Positions 31,088 to 40,081 of a stretch of 64,000 bases of DNA are shown here, piece after piece (within the stretch, counting starts at the first letter, position 1; each line of letters begins with the position of its first letter). Origin of the DNA: Flavobacterium daejeonense DSM 17708 (GTDB lineage Bacteria > Bacteroidota > Bacteroidia > Flavobacteriales > Flavobacteriaceae); contig NZ_AUDK01000016.1 in the NCBI RefSeq assembly GCF_000425425.1, positions 1-64,000 of the forward strand. The letters run 5' to 3'. A program made the position numbers and the translations under genes. The notes below the pieces were generated by a model that saw only the letters and a program-made list of their open reading frames with translations, was not told the DNA's origin and made no database searches.

Positions 31088-33499
31088 ATGAAAAAAGATC
31101 TCTCATCCATAGTTTATGTGCTGTTTTTTTCGGCCGTTCTCGCTTTCGTTTATCTCAGCATCATGCCAAGATGGACCGTTAATGATACGAAGCCACTTGC
31201 TGAGTTTTCGACCAAAAGAGCTTTGGTACACATAAAAAAAATCAGTCAGCAGCCGCATTATGTGGGCTCCAATTATCACAATCAGGTGGCTAATTATTTG
31301 CGATATGAACTGACTAAATTAGGTCTCGAAGTCAGTTATCAGGATGGTTATACCTTGACTGATTGGGGGAATTTAACCAAATCCCATAATGTTATTGCCC
31401 GAATCAAAGGAAATCAAAAAGGCAAAGCGCTGTTGTTGCTTTCGCATTATGACAGTGCACCGCATTCGGCTTCCAAAGGAGCCAGTGATGATGCCACCGG
31501 AGTGGCTACTATTTTAGAAAGTGTGCGCGCTTTTTTGTATGCCAAAACCCCTCATAAAAACGATATTATCATTCTGTTTTCTGATGCGGAAGAATTAGGT
31601 TTGAACGGAGCGGCTCTTTTTGTAACCCAGCATCACTGGGCTAAAGAAGTAGGATTGGTGCTGAATTTTGAAGCCCGGGGAACTTCCGGACCTAGTTATA
31701 TGCTGATGGAAACCACAGATGGAAATGCGGCGATGGTGAAACATTTTGCGGAAGCGAATCCGAATTTTACAGTATCTAATTCTTTAATGTACAGTATTTA
31801 CAAAATGCTGCCTAATGATACCGATTTGACTGTTTTCAGAGAACAGGGCGGAATTCCCGGTTTTAATTTTGCTTTTATTGACGGACATTATAATTATCAT
31901 ACCGCGCAGGACGATGTGCAGCATTTAGACGTTAACTCCTTAGCGCATCAGGGTTCTTATTTAATGCCTTTATTGCATTATTTTTCGAATGTCAATTTGG
32001 ATAGCCTGAAGACAGCCGAAGACGATGTTTATTTTTCCATTCCTTTCAGCTTTATCAGTTATCCCTTTAGTTGGGTGATTCCAATGTTGCTGATTGCTTT
32101 TGTGTTGTTTTTGTTTTTTATCTTTTTAGGAATAGCCAAAAGAATTTTGACTGTCCCAAAAATGCTTTCGGGTTTTGTTCCGTTTTTGGGTTCGTTATTT
32201 GCTTCCGGTTTGATTACCTTTTTAGGTTGGAAATTAGTGTTGCAAATTTATCCGCAATACCAGGATTTACTTAATGGTTTTACTTATAACGGACACGATT
32301 ATATTGCTGCTTTTGTGTTGTTAAGTCTGGCTGTTTGCTTTGCATTTTATCGCTTTTTTGCTCCCAATAAAATCAGTGCCAATGATTTTGTAGCGCCATT
32401 ATTGGTGTGGTTGCTTTTAAATTTCGGAATTGCCTTTGGCTTAAAAGGCGCTGGTTTTTTAATTATTCCGTTTTATTTTGGAATTTTTACTTTCGGATTT
32501 TATATTCTTACGCAAAAATACAGTCCGATACTTAACCTGATTTTTTGTATCCCGGCTTTGTTGATTATTGCTCCTTTTATCCAAATGTTTCCTATAGGAT
32601 TGGGATTGAAAATTTTGTTCGGAAGTGCCATACTTACGGCACTTTGTTTTGGATTGCTGTTGCCGGTTTTTGGGAATTTTGTTCAAAAAGGAAGCTGGTC
32701 GGTTTTGTTTCTTTTAGTTGCTATTGGATTTTTTATCAAAGCAAATGCCGAATCTGATTATGAAAAAGGAAAAGCAAAATCGAATAGTTTGGTTTATCTG
32801 TTTGACGCCGATGCTAGTGCTGCACAATGGCTGACGTATGATAAAAATTTAGATGTTTGGACAAAAACCTATTTGGGTGAAAATCCGCAAAAACCCAAGG
32901 GGCTTGAGGCGATTCCGCTTTTTAGTAAATACGATTCCGGATTTACCTTTGCTGCCAAAGCGCCTTTGAAAAATATTCCGCAACCTGCAATTGATTTTTT
33001 AACCGATAGTATTGCTGATAATCAGCGTTATTTGAAGATTCGAATTTCACCCAATCGGAAAGTAAATCGCTATGATATTTTTGCCAATGAAAAAATGGAT
33101 TTGTACAATATCAAAGCGAATGGCGTATCTCATTTAGAGCAAAAAGGAAAAATTTACGAAAGAGAAGGAAAGCGGTTGTTGAGTTATTATGTGGTGAACA
33201 ATGATCCTTTGGTTTTAGAGTTTAATATCAATGCGGCAACTGTTATGGATATGACTTTGTTGGAAAGTTCCTTTGATTTGTTACAAAATCCAATGTTTCA
33301 CCTTCGCAAAAGAGCCGATTGGATGATGCCAACACCTTTTGTGCTGAATGATGCTATAGCGATTAAAAAAACAATCCGTCCGAGTCCGAGAGTGATTAGG
33401 GATACGGTTCCGGTTGTTGTTCCTAAAGCCAGATTTGTGAAACCGGTTAAAGTTGAAGCAACGCCCGACTTCGAAATTGCAAAAGATACGGCTAAATAA
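31088..33499 (+). CDS. Membrane-bound M28 aminopeptidase
   Basis: 803 residues. Signal/anchor helix about 8-28, then an M28 zinc peptidase (about 40-310): zinc ligands His and Asp in LLLSHYDSAPHSASKGASDD, Glu-Glu in LFSDAEELGLNGAAL, Glu in LVLNFEARGTSG and His in GHYNYHTAQDD. About 320-560 hold several membrane helices (WVIPMLLIAFVLFLFFIFLG onward), then about 240 soluble residues with a Pro-rich end. The plan resembles eukaryotic ER metallopeptidase 1 (FXNA). The peptidase domain probably faces the periplasm. Confidence 0.85.
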   Translation: MKKDLSSIVYVLFFSAVLAFVYLSIMPRWTVNDTKPLAEFSTKRALVHIKKISQQPHYVGSNYHNQVANYLRYELTKLGLEVSYQDGYTLTDWGNLTKSHNVIARIKGNQKGKALLLLSHYDSAPHSASKGASDDATGVATILESVRAFLYAKTPHKNDIIILFSDAEELGLNGAALFVTQHHWAKEVGLVLNFEARGTSGPSYMLMETTDGNAAMVKHFAEANPNFTVSNSLMYSIYKMLPNDTDLTVFREQGGIPGFNFAFIDGHYNYHTAQDDVQHLDVNSLAHQGSYLMPLLHYFSNVNLDSLKTAEDDVYFSIPFSFISYPFSWVIPMLLIAFVLFLFFIFLGIAKRILTVPKMLSGFVPFLGSLFASGLITFLGWKLVLQIYPQYQDLLNGFTYNGHDYIAAFVLLSLAVCFAFYRFFAPNKISANDFVAPLLVWLLLNFGIAFGLKGAGFLIIPFYFGIFTFGFYILTQKYSPILNLIFCIPALLIIAPFIQMFPIGLGLKILFGSAILTALCFGLLLPVFGNFVQKGSWSVLFLLVAIGFFIKANAESDYEKGKAKSNSLVYLFDADASAAQWLTYDKNLDVWTKTYLGENPQKPKGLEAIPLFSKYDSGFTFAAKAPLKNIPQPAIDFLTDSIADNQRYLKIRISPNRKVNRYDIFANEKMDLYNIKANGVSHLEQKGKIYEREGKRLLSYYVVNNDPLVLEFNINAATVMDMTLLESSFDLLQNPMFHLRKRADWMMPTPFVLNDAIAIKKTIRPSPRVIRDTVPVVVPKARFVKPVKVEATPDFEIAKDTAK

Positions 33500-33505
33500 A
33501 ATTTT

Positions 33506-33555
33506 AAACCCGACAGCTTTTATCCCGAAGCTTCGGGACTGTCGGGTTTGTTTTT
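33506..33555. terminator. Terminator with nested CCCGAAGCTTCGGG palindrome
   Basis: AAACCCGACAG (33506-33516) pairs with CTGTCGGGTTT (33539-33549), and inside it TCCCGAAGCTTCGGGA (33523-33538) is a perfect palindrome. A T run follows. It ends the M28 gene and convergent radA. The inner palindrome is a variant of the element inside metG, bioF and bioD. Confidence 0.85.
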
Positions 33556-33566
33556 AAAAATAAGTT

Positions 33567-34928
33567 TTACCCAAAAAGCATACTTGCTACATCTTCTATT
33601 TTAGCAACCAATTCAATTTTGATTCCGGTATTTTTTAAAGCAATTTTATTGTATTTAGATACGAAAATGGTCGAGAATCCCAGTTTTTCGGCTTCCTGAA
33701 TGCGCTGGTCTACACGGTTCACCGGACGGATTTCGCCTGAAAGTCCAACTTCGCCGGCAAAACAGAAACCTTTGTCCACCGGGATGTCTTCATTGGAAGA
33801 TAAAATTGCAGCTACGACAGCCAAATCGATAGCGGGATCATCAACCGTAATTCCTCCCGTGATGTTCAGGAAAACGTCTTTGGCTCCCAGTCGGAAACCA
33901 GCTCTTTTTTCTAAAACAGCAAGAATCATGTTCAGCCTTTTGGCATTGTAACCTGTGGTGCTGCGTTGTGGTGTTCCGTAAACAGCTGTACTTACCAACG
34001 ATTGGATTTCGATCATCAGCGGGCGCATGCCTTCGAGAGTGGTTGCGATAGCAGTTCCTGATAATTCTTCATCTTTATGCGAAATTAATATTTCGGAAGG
34101 ATTAGAAACTTCGCGTAAACCACTGCCCAGCATTTCGTAAATACCAATTTCGGAGGTAGAACCAAAACGATTTTTGAGTGAACGTAAAATACGGTACACA
34201 TGATTTCGATCGCCTTCAAATTGTAAAACCGTATCGACCATATGTTCCAAAATCTTTGGACCAGCAATGTTGCCGTCTTTGGTAATATGACCAATTAAAA
34301 TCACAGGAATATTAGTTTCTTTGGCAAACTTAATCAGTTCGGCAGTAGTTTCTCTAATTTGAGAAATACTTCCCGCTGTCGATTCAATATAATCGGTATG
34401 CAGGGTTTGAATCGAATCGATTATTACGATTTCAGGTTCGATAGCTTCAATTTGTTTGAAGATATTTTGGGTTTTGGTTTCCGTCAGAATGTAGCAATTA
34501 TCGCTACTTGGCGTAATCCTTTCGGCACGCATTTTTATTTGCTTCTGACTTTCTTCACCCGAAACATATAAGGTTTTATAAGGTAATTTTAAGGAAATTT
34601 GAAGCAAAAGCGTACTTTTTCCAATTCCCGGTTCACCGCCTAAAAGTGTCAGGGAGCCGGGAACAATTCCGCCTCCCAACACGCGATTCAATTCGGCATC
34701 CGTAGTATCCATACGGATTTCCTGAGTCGAATCGATTTCGTTGATTTTTAAAGGCTTTGGCGCTCTGCTGCTAGGTGTAGGTTCGCTTTTCCAGGCAACT
34801 TTATCCTGTTTTTGAATAATTTCTTCGGCAATGGTATTCCATTCTTTGCAGGCGTTGCATTGCCCTTGCCATTTAGCATAAGAAGTTCCGCAACTCTGGC
34901 AGAAAAAAGAGGTTTTAACTTTCGACAT
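33567..34928 (-). CDS. radA: DNA repair protein RadA
   Basis: 453 residues. N-terminal zinc finger FFCQSCGTSYAKWQGQCNAC (about 8-27), Walker A LLGGEPGIGKSTLLLQISLK (about 96-115), Walker B IVIIDSIQTLH, the RadA signature KNRFG (in RSLKNRFGSTSE), and the C-terminal Lon-like domain (DLAVVAAILSSNEDIPVDKG, AGEVGLSGEIRPV). RadA is a RecA-related helicase that extends recombination intermediates. Its start is two bases from the end of the esterase-like gene, so it is probably co-transcribed. Confidence 0.97.
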   Translation of the reverse strand: MSKVKTSFFCQSCGTSYAKWQGQCNACKEWNTIAEEIIQKQDKVAWKSEPTPSSRAPKPLKINEIDSTQEIRMDTTDAELNRVLGGGIVPGSLTLLGGEPGIGKSTLLLQISLKLPYKTLYVSGEESQKQIKMRAERITPSSDNCYILTETKTQNIFKQIEAIEPEIVIIDSIQTLHTDYIESTAGSISQIRETTAELIKFAKETNIPVILIGHITKDGNIAGPKILEHMVDTVLQFEGDRNHVYRILRSLKNRFGSTSEIGIYEMLGSGLREVSNPSEILISHKDEELSGTAIATTLEGMRPLMIEIQSLVSTAVYGTPQRSTTGYNAKRLNMILAVLEKRAGFRLGAKDVFLNITGGITVDDPAIDLAVVAAILSSNEDIPVDKGFCFAGEVGLSGEIRPVNRVDQRIQEAEKLGFSTIFVSKYNKIALKNTGIKIELVAKIEDVASMLFG

Positions 34929-34930
34929 TA

Positions 34931-36076
34931 TTATTTAACGGTTAAACTTTTCATATCATCGTACTTGTTGTACATCATTTCTTTGGTCAAATTGCCAATT
35001 TCTTCCAATTGTGAAGCGCGTTGGTATTTTTGGGCGGCTTTTTTGGCATCGCCTGTTTTTTCATACATCAACCCCAGTTCGTAATCGGCGAGCATGGTTT
35101 TTGGATAATTTTTATTGGCTAATTGTGCTAGTTTTTCCAATTCGTCGTAGGCTTTGTTTTTTAAAATGGCAGCTTCGATGGCTTTGAAATCATTAATTCG
35201 GATGGGAACCTGTAAACCTAGTTTTTCTGTAGTGTTGTCGTATTTTTTAGTCAAATAATCCACGTATCCTGAAGGTAAAACAGCGATTTTTTCGGTGAAT
35301 TCGGTAGAAGAAATCGGTTTGTAGCTGTCGAAAATCTGATACAAAGCGTTCGGAATGGAAAATAGAACTAACGAATAATGCGAAGCATTGTTGAATTTGT
35401 CGTATTGATAATTGATTAAAGGATTGTTGGTTGCCGCCGCTTTGATATTGCCGTCCAATTCTTCAATGGGTTGCCGCAATTGTTTAATATCGCCGTCAGC
35501 AGAAGACTGATAGTAAAACAGATTTTTTTTGGTATTGGTCAAAGTGGTGGTAATCTGATTGCTCATTCCAGGGGCGAGTTCCGGACTTAAGGAAATATAA
35601 GCGTTGAAAAACGGATTTTCTTTATACAAAAAGAAATTTAAAAATCCGGCAGTGGTGTCGTGTCCGGCAATGATTCGGAAAGGAGCTGTGCGGTATTTTT
35701 TTTCGACAAAAGGCATTAGTTCTTCTCCAATAAAATTATAAAATGCTGCCGATCTTTTGGTTGGCATTCCTTCAACTTCATCGATGCCGCAATCGCTCAT
35801 GCGGCTGTTTTTTTGTTTGATGCCGATGATGATAATTTCCGGCAAATCGTCCCAATATTCACCATAATCCAGTGCGCCCTGAAACGGATTCATTAAATAA
35901 TCACCGTCCAATAATAATAAAACGGGATATCTTTTGGCAGGGTTTGTTTCGTAAGAAGGAGGGAGGCTCACGAGAATTTCACGGGTTTCAGCCAGTTTGG
36001 TCGATTTGATCAATTCGGTTTTTTGTTGTGCAAATAATGAAATCGTAAGAAAGAATAAAAGTAGAGCTTGCTTCAT
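34931..36076 (-). CDS. Esterase-fold protein lacking the nucleophile serine, TPR end
   Basis: 381 residues from the ATG at 36076; the ORF could reach 36115. Signal peptide MKQALLLFFLTISLFAQQ. Residues about 20-260 resemble the esterase D/Fes-type alpha/beta hydrolase (VLLLLDGDYLMNPFQGALDY, GIKQKNSRMSDCGIDE). At the nucleophile elbow the sequence is IIAGHDTTAGFLNF, so the usual GHSxxG has Asp140 in place of Ser. Residues about 300-375 look like TPR helices (LADYELGLMYEKTGDAKKAA). It may be inactive, or use Asp as nucleophile like other hydrolases of this fold. It precedes radA. Confidence 0.8.
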   Translation of the reverse strand: MKQALLLFFLTISLFAQQKTELIKSTKLAETREILVSLPPSYETNPAKRYPVLLLLDGDYLMNPFQGALDYGEYWDDLPEIIIIGIKQKNSRMSDCGIDEVEGMPTKRSAAFYNFIGEELMPFVEKKYRTAPFRIIAGHDTTAGFLNFFLYKENPFFNAYISLSPELAPGMSNQITTTLTNTKKNLFYYQSSADGDIKQLRQPIEELDGNIKAAATNNPLINYQYDKFNNASHYSLVLFSIPNALYQIFDSYKPISSTEFTEKIAVLPSGYVDYLTKKYDNTTEKLGLQVPIRINDFKAIEAAILKNKAYDELEKLAQLANKNYPKTMLADYELGLMYEKTGDAKKAAQKYQRASQLEEIGNLTKEMMYNKYDDMKSLTVK

Positions 36077-36151
36077 AATTTGGAGATTTAGGTTGGAATG
36101 CAATCGGTACAGCAAGATACTAATTTTTGATGAAAGTAAAATAAAGACTAT

Positions 36152-36184
36152 AAAAACAAGAAGCGTTTCTTTTGGAAACGCTTC
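36152..36184 (-). terminator. Terminator of the panC-panD operon
   Basis: GAAGCGTTTC (36160-36169) and GAAACGCTTC (36175-36184) form a perfect stem; on the minus strand it is followed by TTGTTTTTATAG. It ends panD. Confidence 0.8.
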
Positions 36185-36209
36185 GAAATTAATTTTTTTG
36201 AATTTTCAT

Positions 36210-36560
36210 TTATGTTAATGAATTGTTTTTTTCATTTGGAAAAATAATCCATGGTTTGAAAGTTTTGGCTTCTTCAAAGTCCATTGAAGCATACGAAATA
36301 ATGATGATAATGTCATCACGCTGTACTTTTCTGGCTGCCGGACCGTTAAGTGTGATTTCGCCGGAATTTCTTTCTCCTTTTATGGCATAAGTGTCAAAAC
36401 GTTCTCCGTTGTTGATGTTAACAATAGAAACTTTTTCTCCTTCAATGATATTAGAGGCATCTAATAAGGTTTCATCGATGGTAATACTGCCAATGTAATT
36501 TAAATCGGCTCCTGTTACTTTTACCCGATGAATTTTCGATTTTAAAACTTGAATTTGCAT
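36210..36560 (-). CDS. panD: Aspartate 1-decarboxylase
   Basis: 116 residues. The proenzyme cleavage site Gly-Ser is visible in [12 protein letters not shown] (Ser25 becomes the pyruvoyl group); [12 protein letters not shown] precedes it and [20 protein letters not shown] follows. It makes beta-alanine from aspartate for coenzyme A synthesis. The gene follows panC by 14 bases on the same strand, the two forming a pantothenate operon. Confidence 0.95.
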   Translation of the reverse strand: MQIQVLKSKIHRVKVTGADLNYIGSITIDETLLDASNIIEGEKVSIVNINNGERFDTYAIKGERNSGEITLNGPAARKVQRDDIIIIISYASMDFEEAKTFKPWIIFPNEKNNSLT

Positions 36561-36574
36561 GGTGCAAAAGTAAA

Positions 36575-37423
36575 TTATTTTAATGAAATGGTATCAATTA
36601 AACGGATATTATTAACAAATACGGCAATAAATGCGCGATAATTTTTATCTTTTAATTTTGCTTCACAAGGGATTAGTGTTTCTTCTTCGGCAATTTCAAA
36701 GTATTCTAAATCAAGCATTTCGTTTGTTTTGAAAGCTTTTTCAACCCATTGTTTTACTTCCTCGCAGGTTTGGGTTTTGAATTTTTTTTTGGCTTCTGTC
36801 AGTGTTTTATAAATCACCGCAGCCTGTTCTCTTTCGGTTGCCGAAAGACGTTCGTTTCGGGAGCTCATGGCGAGTCCGTTGGCTTCTCTAAAAATAGGAC
36901 AACCGATGATATTGACTTTCAAATGGTTTTTGTGAACCATTTTTTTGACAATTTGTAATTGCTGAAAATCTTTTTCTCCAAAATAAGCATTCGTTGGAGT
37001 TACAATTTCAAATAAACGTTTTACAATAGTTCCTACACCGTTAAAATGTCCGGGTCTGAACTTGCCTTCCATTTGGTTTTCCAATCCGTCAAAATCAAAA
37101 TCCTGTGAAGTGACATTGCCTTCGTAAATGTCTTCGACGGATGGTGCATAAACAATAATGTTTGGATCTAAAGAAGCTATTTTTTGAGTGTCTGCTTCCA
37201 GAGTTCTTGGGTATTTTTCCAGGTCTTCCGGATTGTTAAACTGAGTAGGATTGACAAAAATACTCACTACAGTATGTTGGTTTTCTGCTAGTGATTGTTG
37301 CATTAAGGAAAGGTGTCCCTGATGTAAGGCACCCATTGTAGGAACAAAACCAATAGTGGAATTTGACGTTTTAACAGAATTTAAAAATTCGGTCAAAGTT
37401 GCTTTTCCATAGAAAATAGGCAT
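36575..37423 (-). CDS. panC: Pantothenate synthetase
   Basis: 282 residues from the ATG at 37423 (an ATG ten codons upstream at 37453 is possible). Motifs: [20 protein letters not shown] (HxGH), [38 protein letters not shown] and [11 protein letters not shown] (KMSKS-like). It joins pantoate and beta-alanine with ATP. It is divergent from the GT5-domain gene, with which it shares a spacer of about 110 bases. Confidence 0.95.
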   Translation of the reverse strand: MPIFYGKATLTEFLNSVKTSNSTIGFVPTMGALHQGHLSLMQQSLAENQHTVVSIFVNPTQFNNPEDLEKYPRTLEADTQKIASLDPNIIVYAPSVEDIYEGNVTSQDFDFDGLENQMEGKFRPGHFNGVGTIVKRLFEIVTPTNAYFGEKDFQQLQIVKKMVHKNHLKVNIIGCPIFREANGLAMSSRNERLSATEREQAAVIYKTLTEAKKKFKTQTCEEVKQWVEKAFKTNEMLDLEYFEIAEEETLIPCEAKLKDKNYRAFIAVFVNNIRLIDTISLK

Positions 37424-37485
37424 GATCGTTTTATTAAAATTGAGTGCAAACATAATATATTAGTTAATAACTGCATAAAATTTTG

Positions 37486-37493
37486 TAATTTTG
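37486..37493 (+). promoter_or_regulatory. -7 box before the GT5-domain gene
   Basis: TAATTTTG is an exact TAnnTTTG match, ending 39 bases before the ATG at 37533, in the divergent panC spacer. No TTG at the usual distance is clear. Confidence 0.45.
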
Positions 37494-37532
37494 CATGGTT
37501 TTTATTACCAACATAACTAACTAAATTACAAT

Positions 37533-38336
37533 ATGAAAGATAAGAGGATATTATATGTATCATCTGAAGTGGTGCCGTATTTGGCTGAAAATGAGGTTTC
37601 TTTAATGTCTTATGATGTGCCTAAAATGGTCAATGATCAGGGGGGGCAAATTCGAATTTTTATGCCGAGATATGGTAATATTAATGAAAGAAGACACCAA
37701 TTACACGAAGTTATTCGTCTTTCCGGAATGAATTTGGTAGTAAATGACTTAGATATGCCATTGATTATTAAGGTAGCATCTATTCCAAAAGAAAGAATTC
37801 AGGTATATTTTATTGATAATGACGAATATTTTAAAAGAAAAGCCACATTTGCTGATGAGGACGGAAAATTATATCCGGATAATGACGAGCGGGCTATCTT
37901 TTTTGCAAAAGGTGTCGTTGAAACGGTAAAAAAATTAAACTGGGTTCCTGATATTATCCACGTTCACGGTTGGATGGCAGCGATGTTGCCGGTGTATATG
38001 AAGCATTTTTATAAAAATGAAGCTTTGTTTTCCGATACAAAAATTGTGACTTCGGTTTACGGACAGTCTTTTGACGGGACTTTGGATATTGAAATGATTA
38101 ATAAAGTTAAAATGGATGGCGTGCCTCAGGAAGCGGTTGATATGCTTTCGACTCCTGATTATGAGAATATTATTAAGGCAACGGTCATGCATTCGGATGC
38201 GGTAATTGTGGCTTCATCAAATCTTAGTTCAAGTTTAACAAAATTTATTGAAACTTCCGGTAAACCTTTTTTACCTTACGTCCCTAAAGATGCTTTCGCT
38301 GATGCGTACAGCAATTTTTACAAAGAAATGCTTTAA
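37533..38336 (+). CDS. Glycogen/starch synthase N-terminal (GT5) domain protein
   Basis: 267 residues, only the N-terminal half of a GT5 glycogen synthase: ILYVSSEVVPYLAENEVSLM, RIFMPRYGNINERRHQLHEV, FFAKGVVETVKKLNWVPDII, HVHGWMAAMLPVYMKHF, TVMHSDAVIVASSNLS. The C-terminal glucosyltransferase half is absent, and the ADP-glucose-binding KxGG segment is replaced (YLAENEVSLM where KTGGLGDV is usual). Flavobacterial genomes often carry this short form. It may be a catalytically inactive regulator or scaffold. It is co-oriented with the DUF4270 gene and glmS, 23 bases from the former. Confidence 0.8.
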   Translation: MKDKRILYVSSEVVPYLAENEVSLMSYDVPKMVNDQGGQIRIFMPRYGNINERRHQLHEVIRLSGMNLVVNDLDMPLIIKVASIPKERIQVYFIDNDEYFKRKATFADEDGKLYPDNDERAIFFAKGVVETVKKLNWVPDIIHVHGWMAAMLPVYMKHFYKNEALFSDTKIVTSVYGQSFDGTLDIEMINKVKMDGVPQEAVDMLSTPDYENIIKATVMHSDAVIVASSNLSSSLTKFIETSGKPFLPYVPKDAFADAYSNFYKEML

Positions 38337-38359
38337 CCCTCAATTTTTAGGTATTTAAT

Positions 38360-40072
38360 ATGCGTAATACTTCTTTTTTTAAGATCATTCTATTATTTAT
38401 AACTGTTGTTTTTCTGGCATCCTGTGATAAAGATTATAACTCCATTGGTGGTGATTTAATTGGAGACGAACATTTTGGTTTGCAAAGTGAAAGTTATAAT
38501 GTGCTTTCATACAATCATAAAGTCGGAGGGGTGCAATCCAGTAATTTGCCGGTTAATGCCTTAGGTGTTTATGAAGACGCTGTTTTTGGGACTACTACGG
38601 CAAGTTTTGTGACTCAGGTCGTTTTGAACTCTCCTAATCCAACAATAGATATGAGTTTGAATCCTTTGGTTGATAATGTAGTTTTGTCAATTCCTTATTT
38701 TAGTCATATTGATTACAACGCAGTGAATGAGGTTGAAGGTGATAATACTTATATTTTGGATTCTGTTTATGGTCCTGAAACAGGGAAAATAAAATTGAGT
38801 ATCTATGAGAGTGGTTATTTTATGAGAGATTTAGATCCTGCAACGGGTTTTTTAGAGGCGCAAAAATATTACACTAATCAAGGAAGTGACTTTGATGGCT
38901 TGAAAAAAACGACATTGTTGAATGATAGTATAGTTTCTCAAAATGATGAATTTTTCTTTGATGGAAATGAAATAAGAAAAACTACCACAACTACAACAGA
39001 TGGTGTAGAAACAAAAACAACAACCCGTACAGCTCCTGCTATGCAATTGGCTTTGAATAAAAGTTATTTCCAAACAAGAATTATTGATGCGGCAGCATCT
39101 GGTGTATTGGTTACTAACGATGTTTTTAAAAATTATTTTAGAGGATTGTATTTTAAAGTTGAAAAATCTGGTTCCTATCCGGGTCAGTTGGCTATGATGA
39201 ATTTTAAAACAGGTACGGTTACTATTAATTATAAAGAAGATTATCATTATACTGAAAAAGACGAGAATGGTAATGATGTTGATAAGGTTAAAAGAGTTCT
39301 TAAATCTATTGTCCTTAATTTGACTGGTAATACTGTAAATTTGTTATCAAATAGTAATAATACAACTTATGAAACCGCTGTTACCAATCCGAATACGACT
39401 TCGGGAGATGAAAAACTGTATTTAAAAGGAGGAGAAGGGGCAATGGCTGTTTTAGATCTTTTTGACAAGGCGGATGTTTTAAGTTATGATGAAAACGGAA
39501 ATGAAGTTTCCGGCGCTAATGGAGTTCCGGATCAATTGGACGAATTAAGACGTAAAGATCCTGTAACTGGAAAGAAAAAGTTAGTGAATGAAGCTAATTT
39601 GGTTTTTCACATGGACCATACGGCAATGGGAGCCAATAGAATACCGAGCAGAGTTTATTTGTATGACTTGACGAATGCGACTACGGTTTTGGATTATTTG
39701 TATGATGGAACAACTGGTACGAATGCTAAAAACGGATTGTTAATTTACAATGGATTGTTAGATAAAACGAAAATAAGTGATTACACTTATAAAATCAGAA
39801 TTACGAATCAGATTAAAAACTTAATAAGAAATGCTGATTCCACCAATGTTAAATTAGGAGTGGTAGTTACTGAAGATATTAATAACAGTGCCATGAATAA
39901 GTTGCGTACATCAGTAGTTTTATCCGATGGGACGCCAAGCGGAACAGTATTGTCTAAAGTACCTCAGGCTTCGGTAATGAGTCCGATGGGAGTGGTGTTG
40001 CACGGTGGAAACTCTTCCGTTCCGGATGACAAAAGATTAAAATTAGAAATATATTACACAAAACCGAATTAA
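38360..40072 (+). CDS. DUF4270 lipoprotein
   Basis: 570 residues. Lipobox at the end of MRNTSFFKIILLFITVVFLA with SC at 21-22 (VFLASCDKD). The DUF4270 family is recognised by YNSIGGDLIGDEHFGLQSES, the long beta-rich body and the tail SSVPDDKRLKLEIYYTKPN. Family members are surface-exposed or outer-membrane lipoproteins of Bacteroidota of unknown role. It sits between the GT5-domain gene and glmS, nine bases before the latter, so all three may form one transcript. Confidence 0.85.
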   Translation: MRNTSFFKIILLFITVVFLASCDKDYNSIGGDLIGDEHFGLQSESYNVLSYNHKVGGVQSSNLPVNALGVYEDAVFGTTTASFVTQVVLNSPNPTIDMSLNPLVDNVVLSIPYFSHIDYNAVNEVEGDNTYILDSVYGPETGKIKLSIYESGYFMRDLDPATGFLEAQKYYTNQGSDFDGLKKTTLLNDSIVSQNDEFFFDGNEIRKTTTTTTDGVETKTTTRTAPAMQLALNKSYFQTRIIDAAASGVLVTNDVFKNYFRGLYFKVEKSGSYPGQLAMMNFKTGTVTINYKEDYHYTEKDENGNDVDKVKRVLKSIVLNLTGNTVNLLSNSNNTTYETAVTNPNTTSGDEKLYLKGGEGAMAVLDLFDKADVLSYDENGNEVSGANGVPDQLDELRRKDPVTGKKKLVNEANLVFHMDHTAMGANRIPSRVYLYDLTNATTVLDYLYDGTTGTNAKNGLLIYNGLLDKTKISDYTYKIRITNQIKNLIRNADSTNVKLGVVVTEDINNSAMNKLRTSVVLSDGTPSGTVLSKVPQASVMSPMGVVLHGGNSSVPDDKRLKLEIYYTKPN

Positions 40073-40081
40073 TAGAATTAT

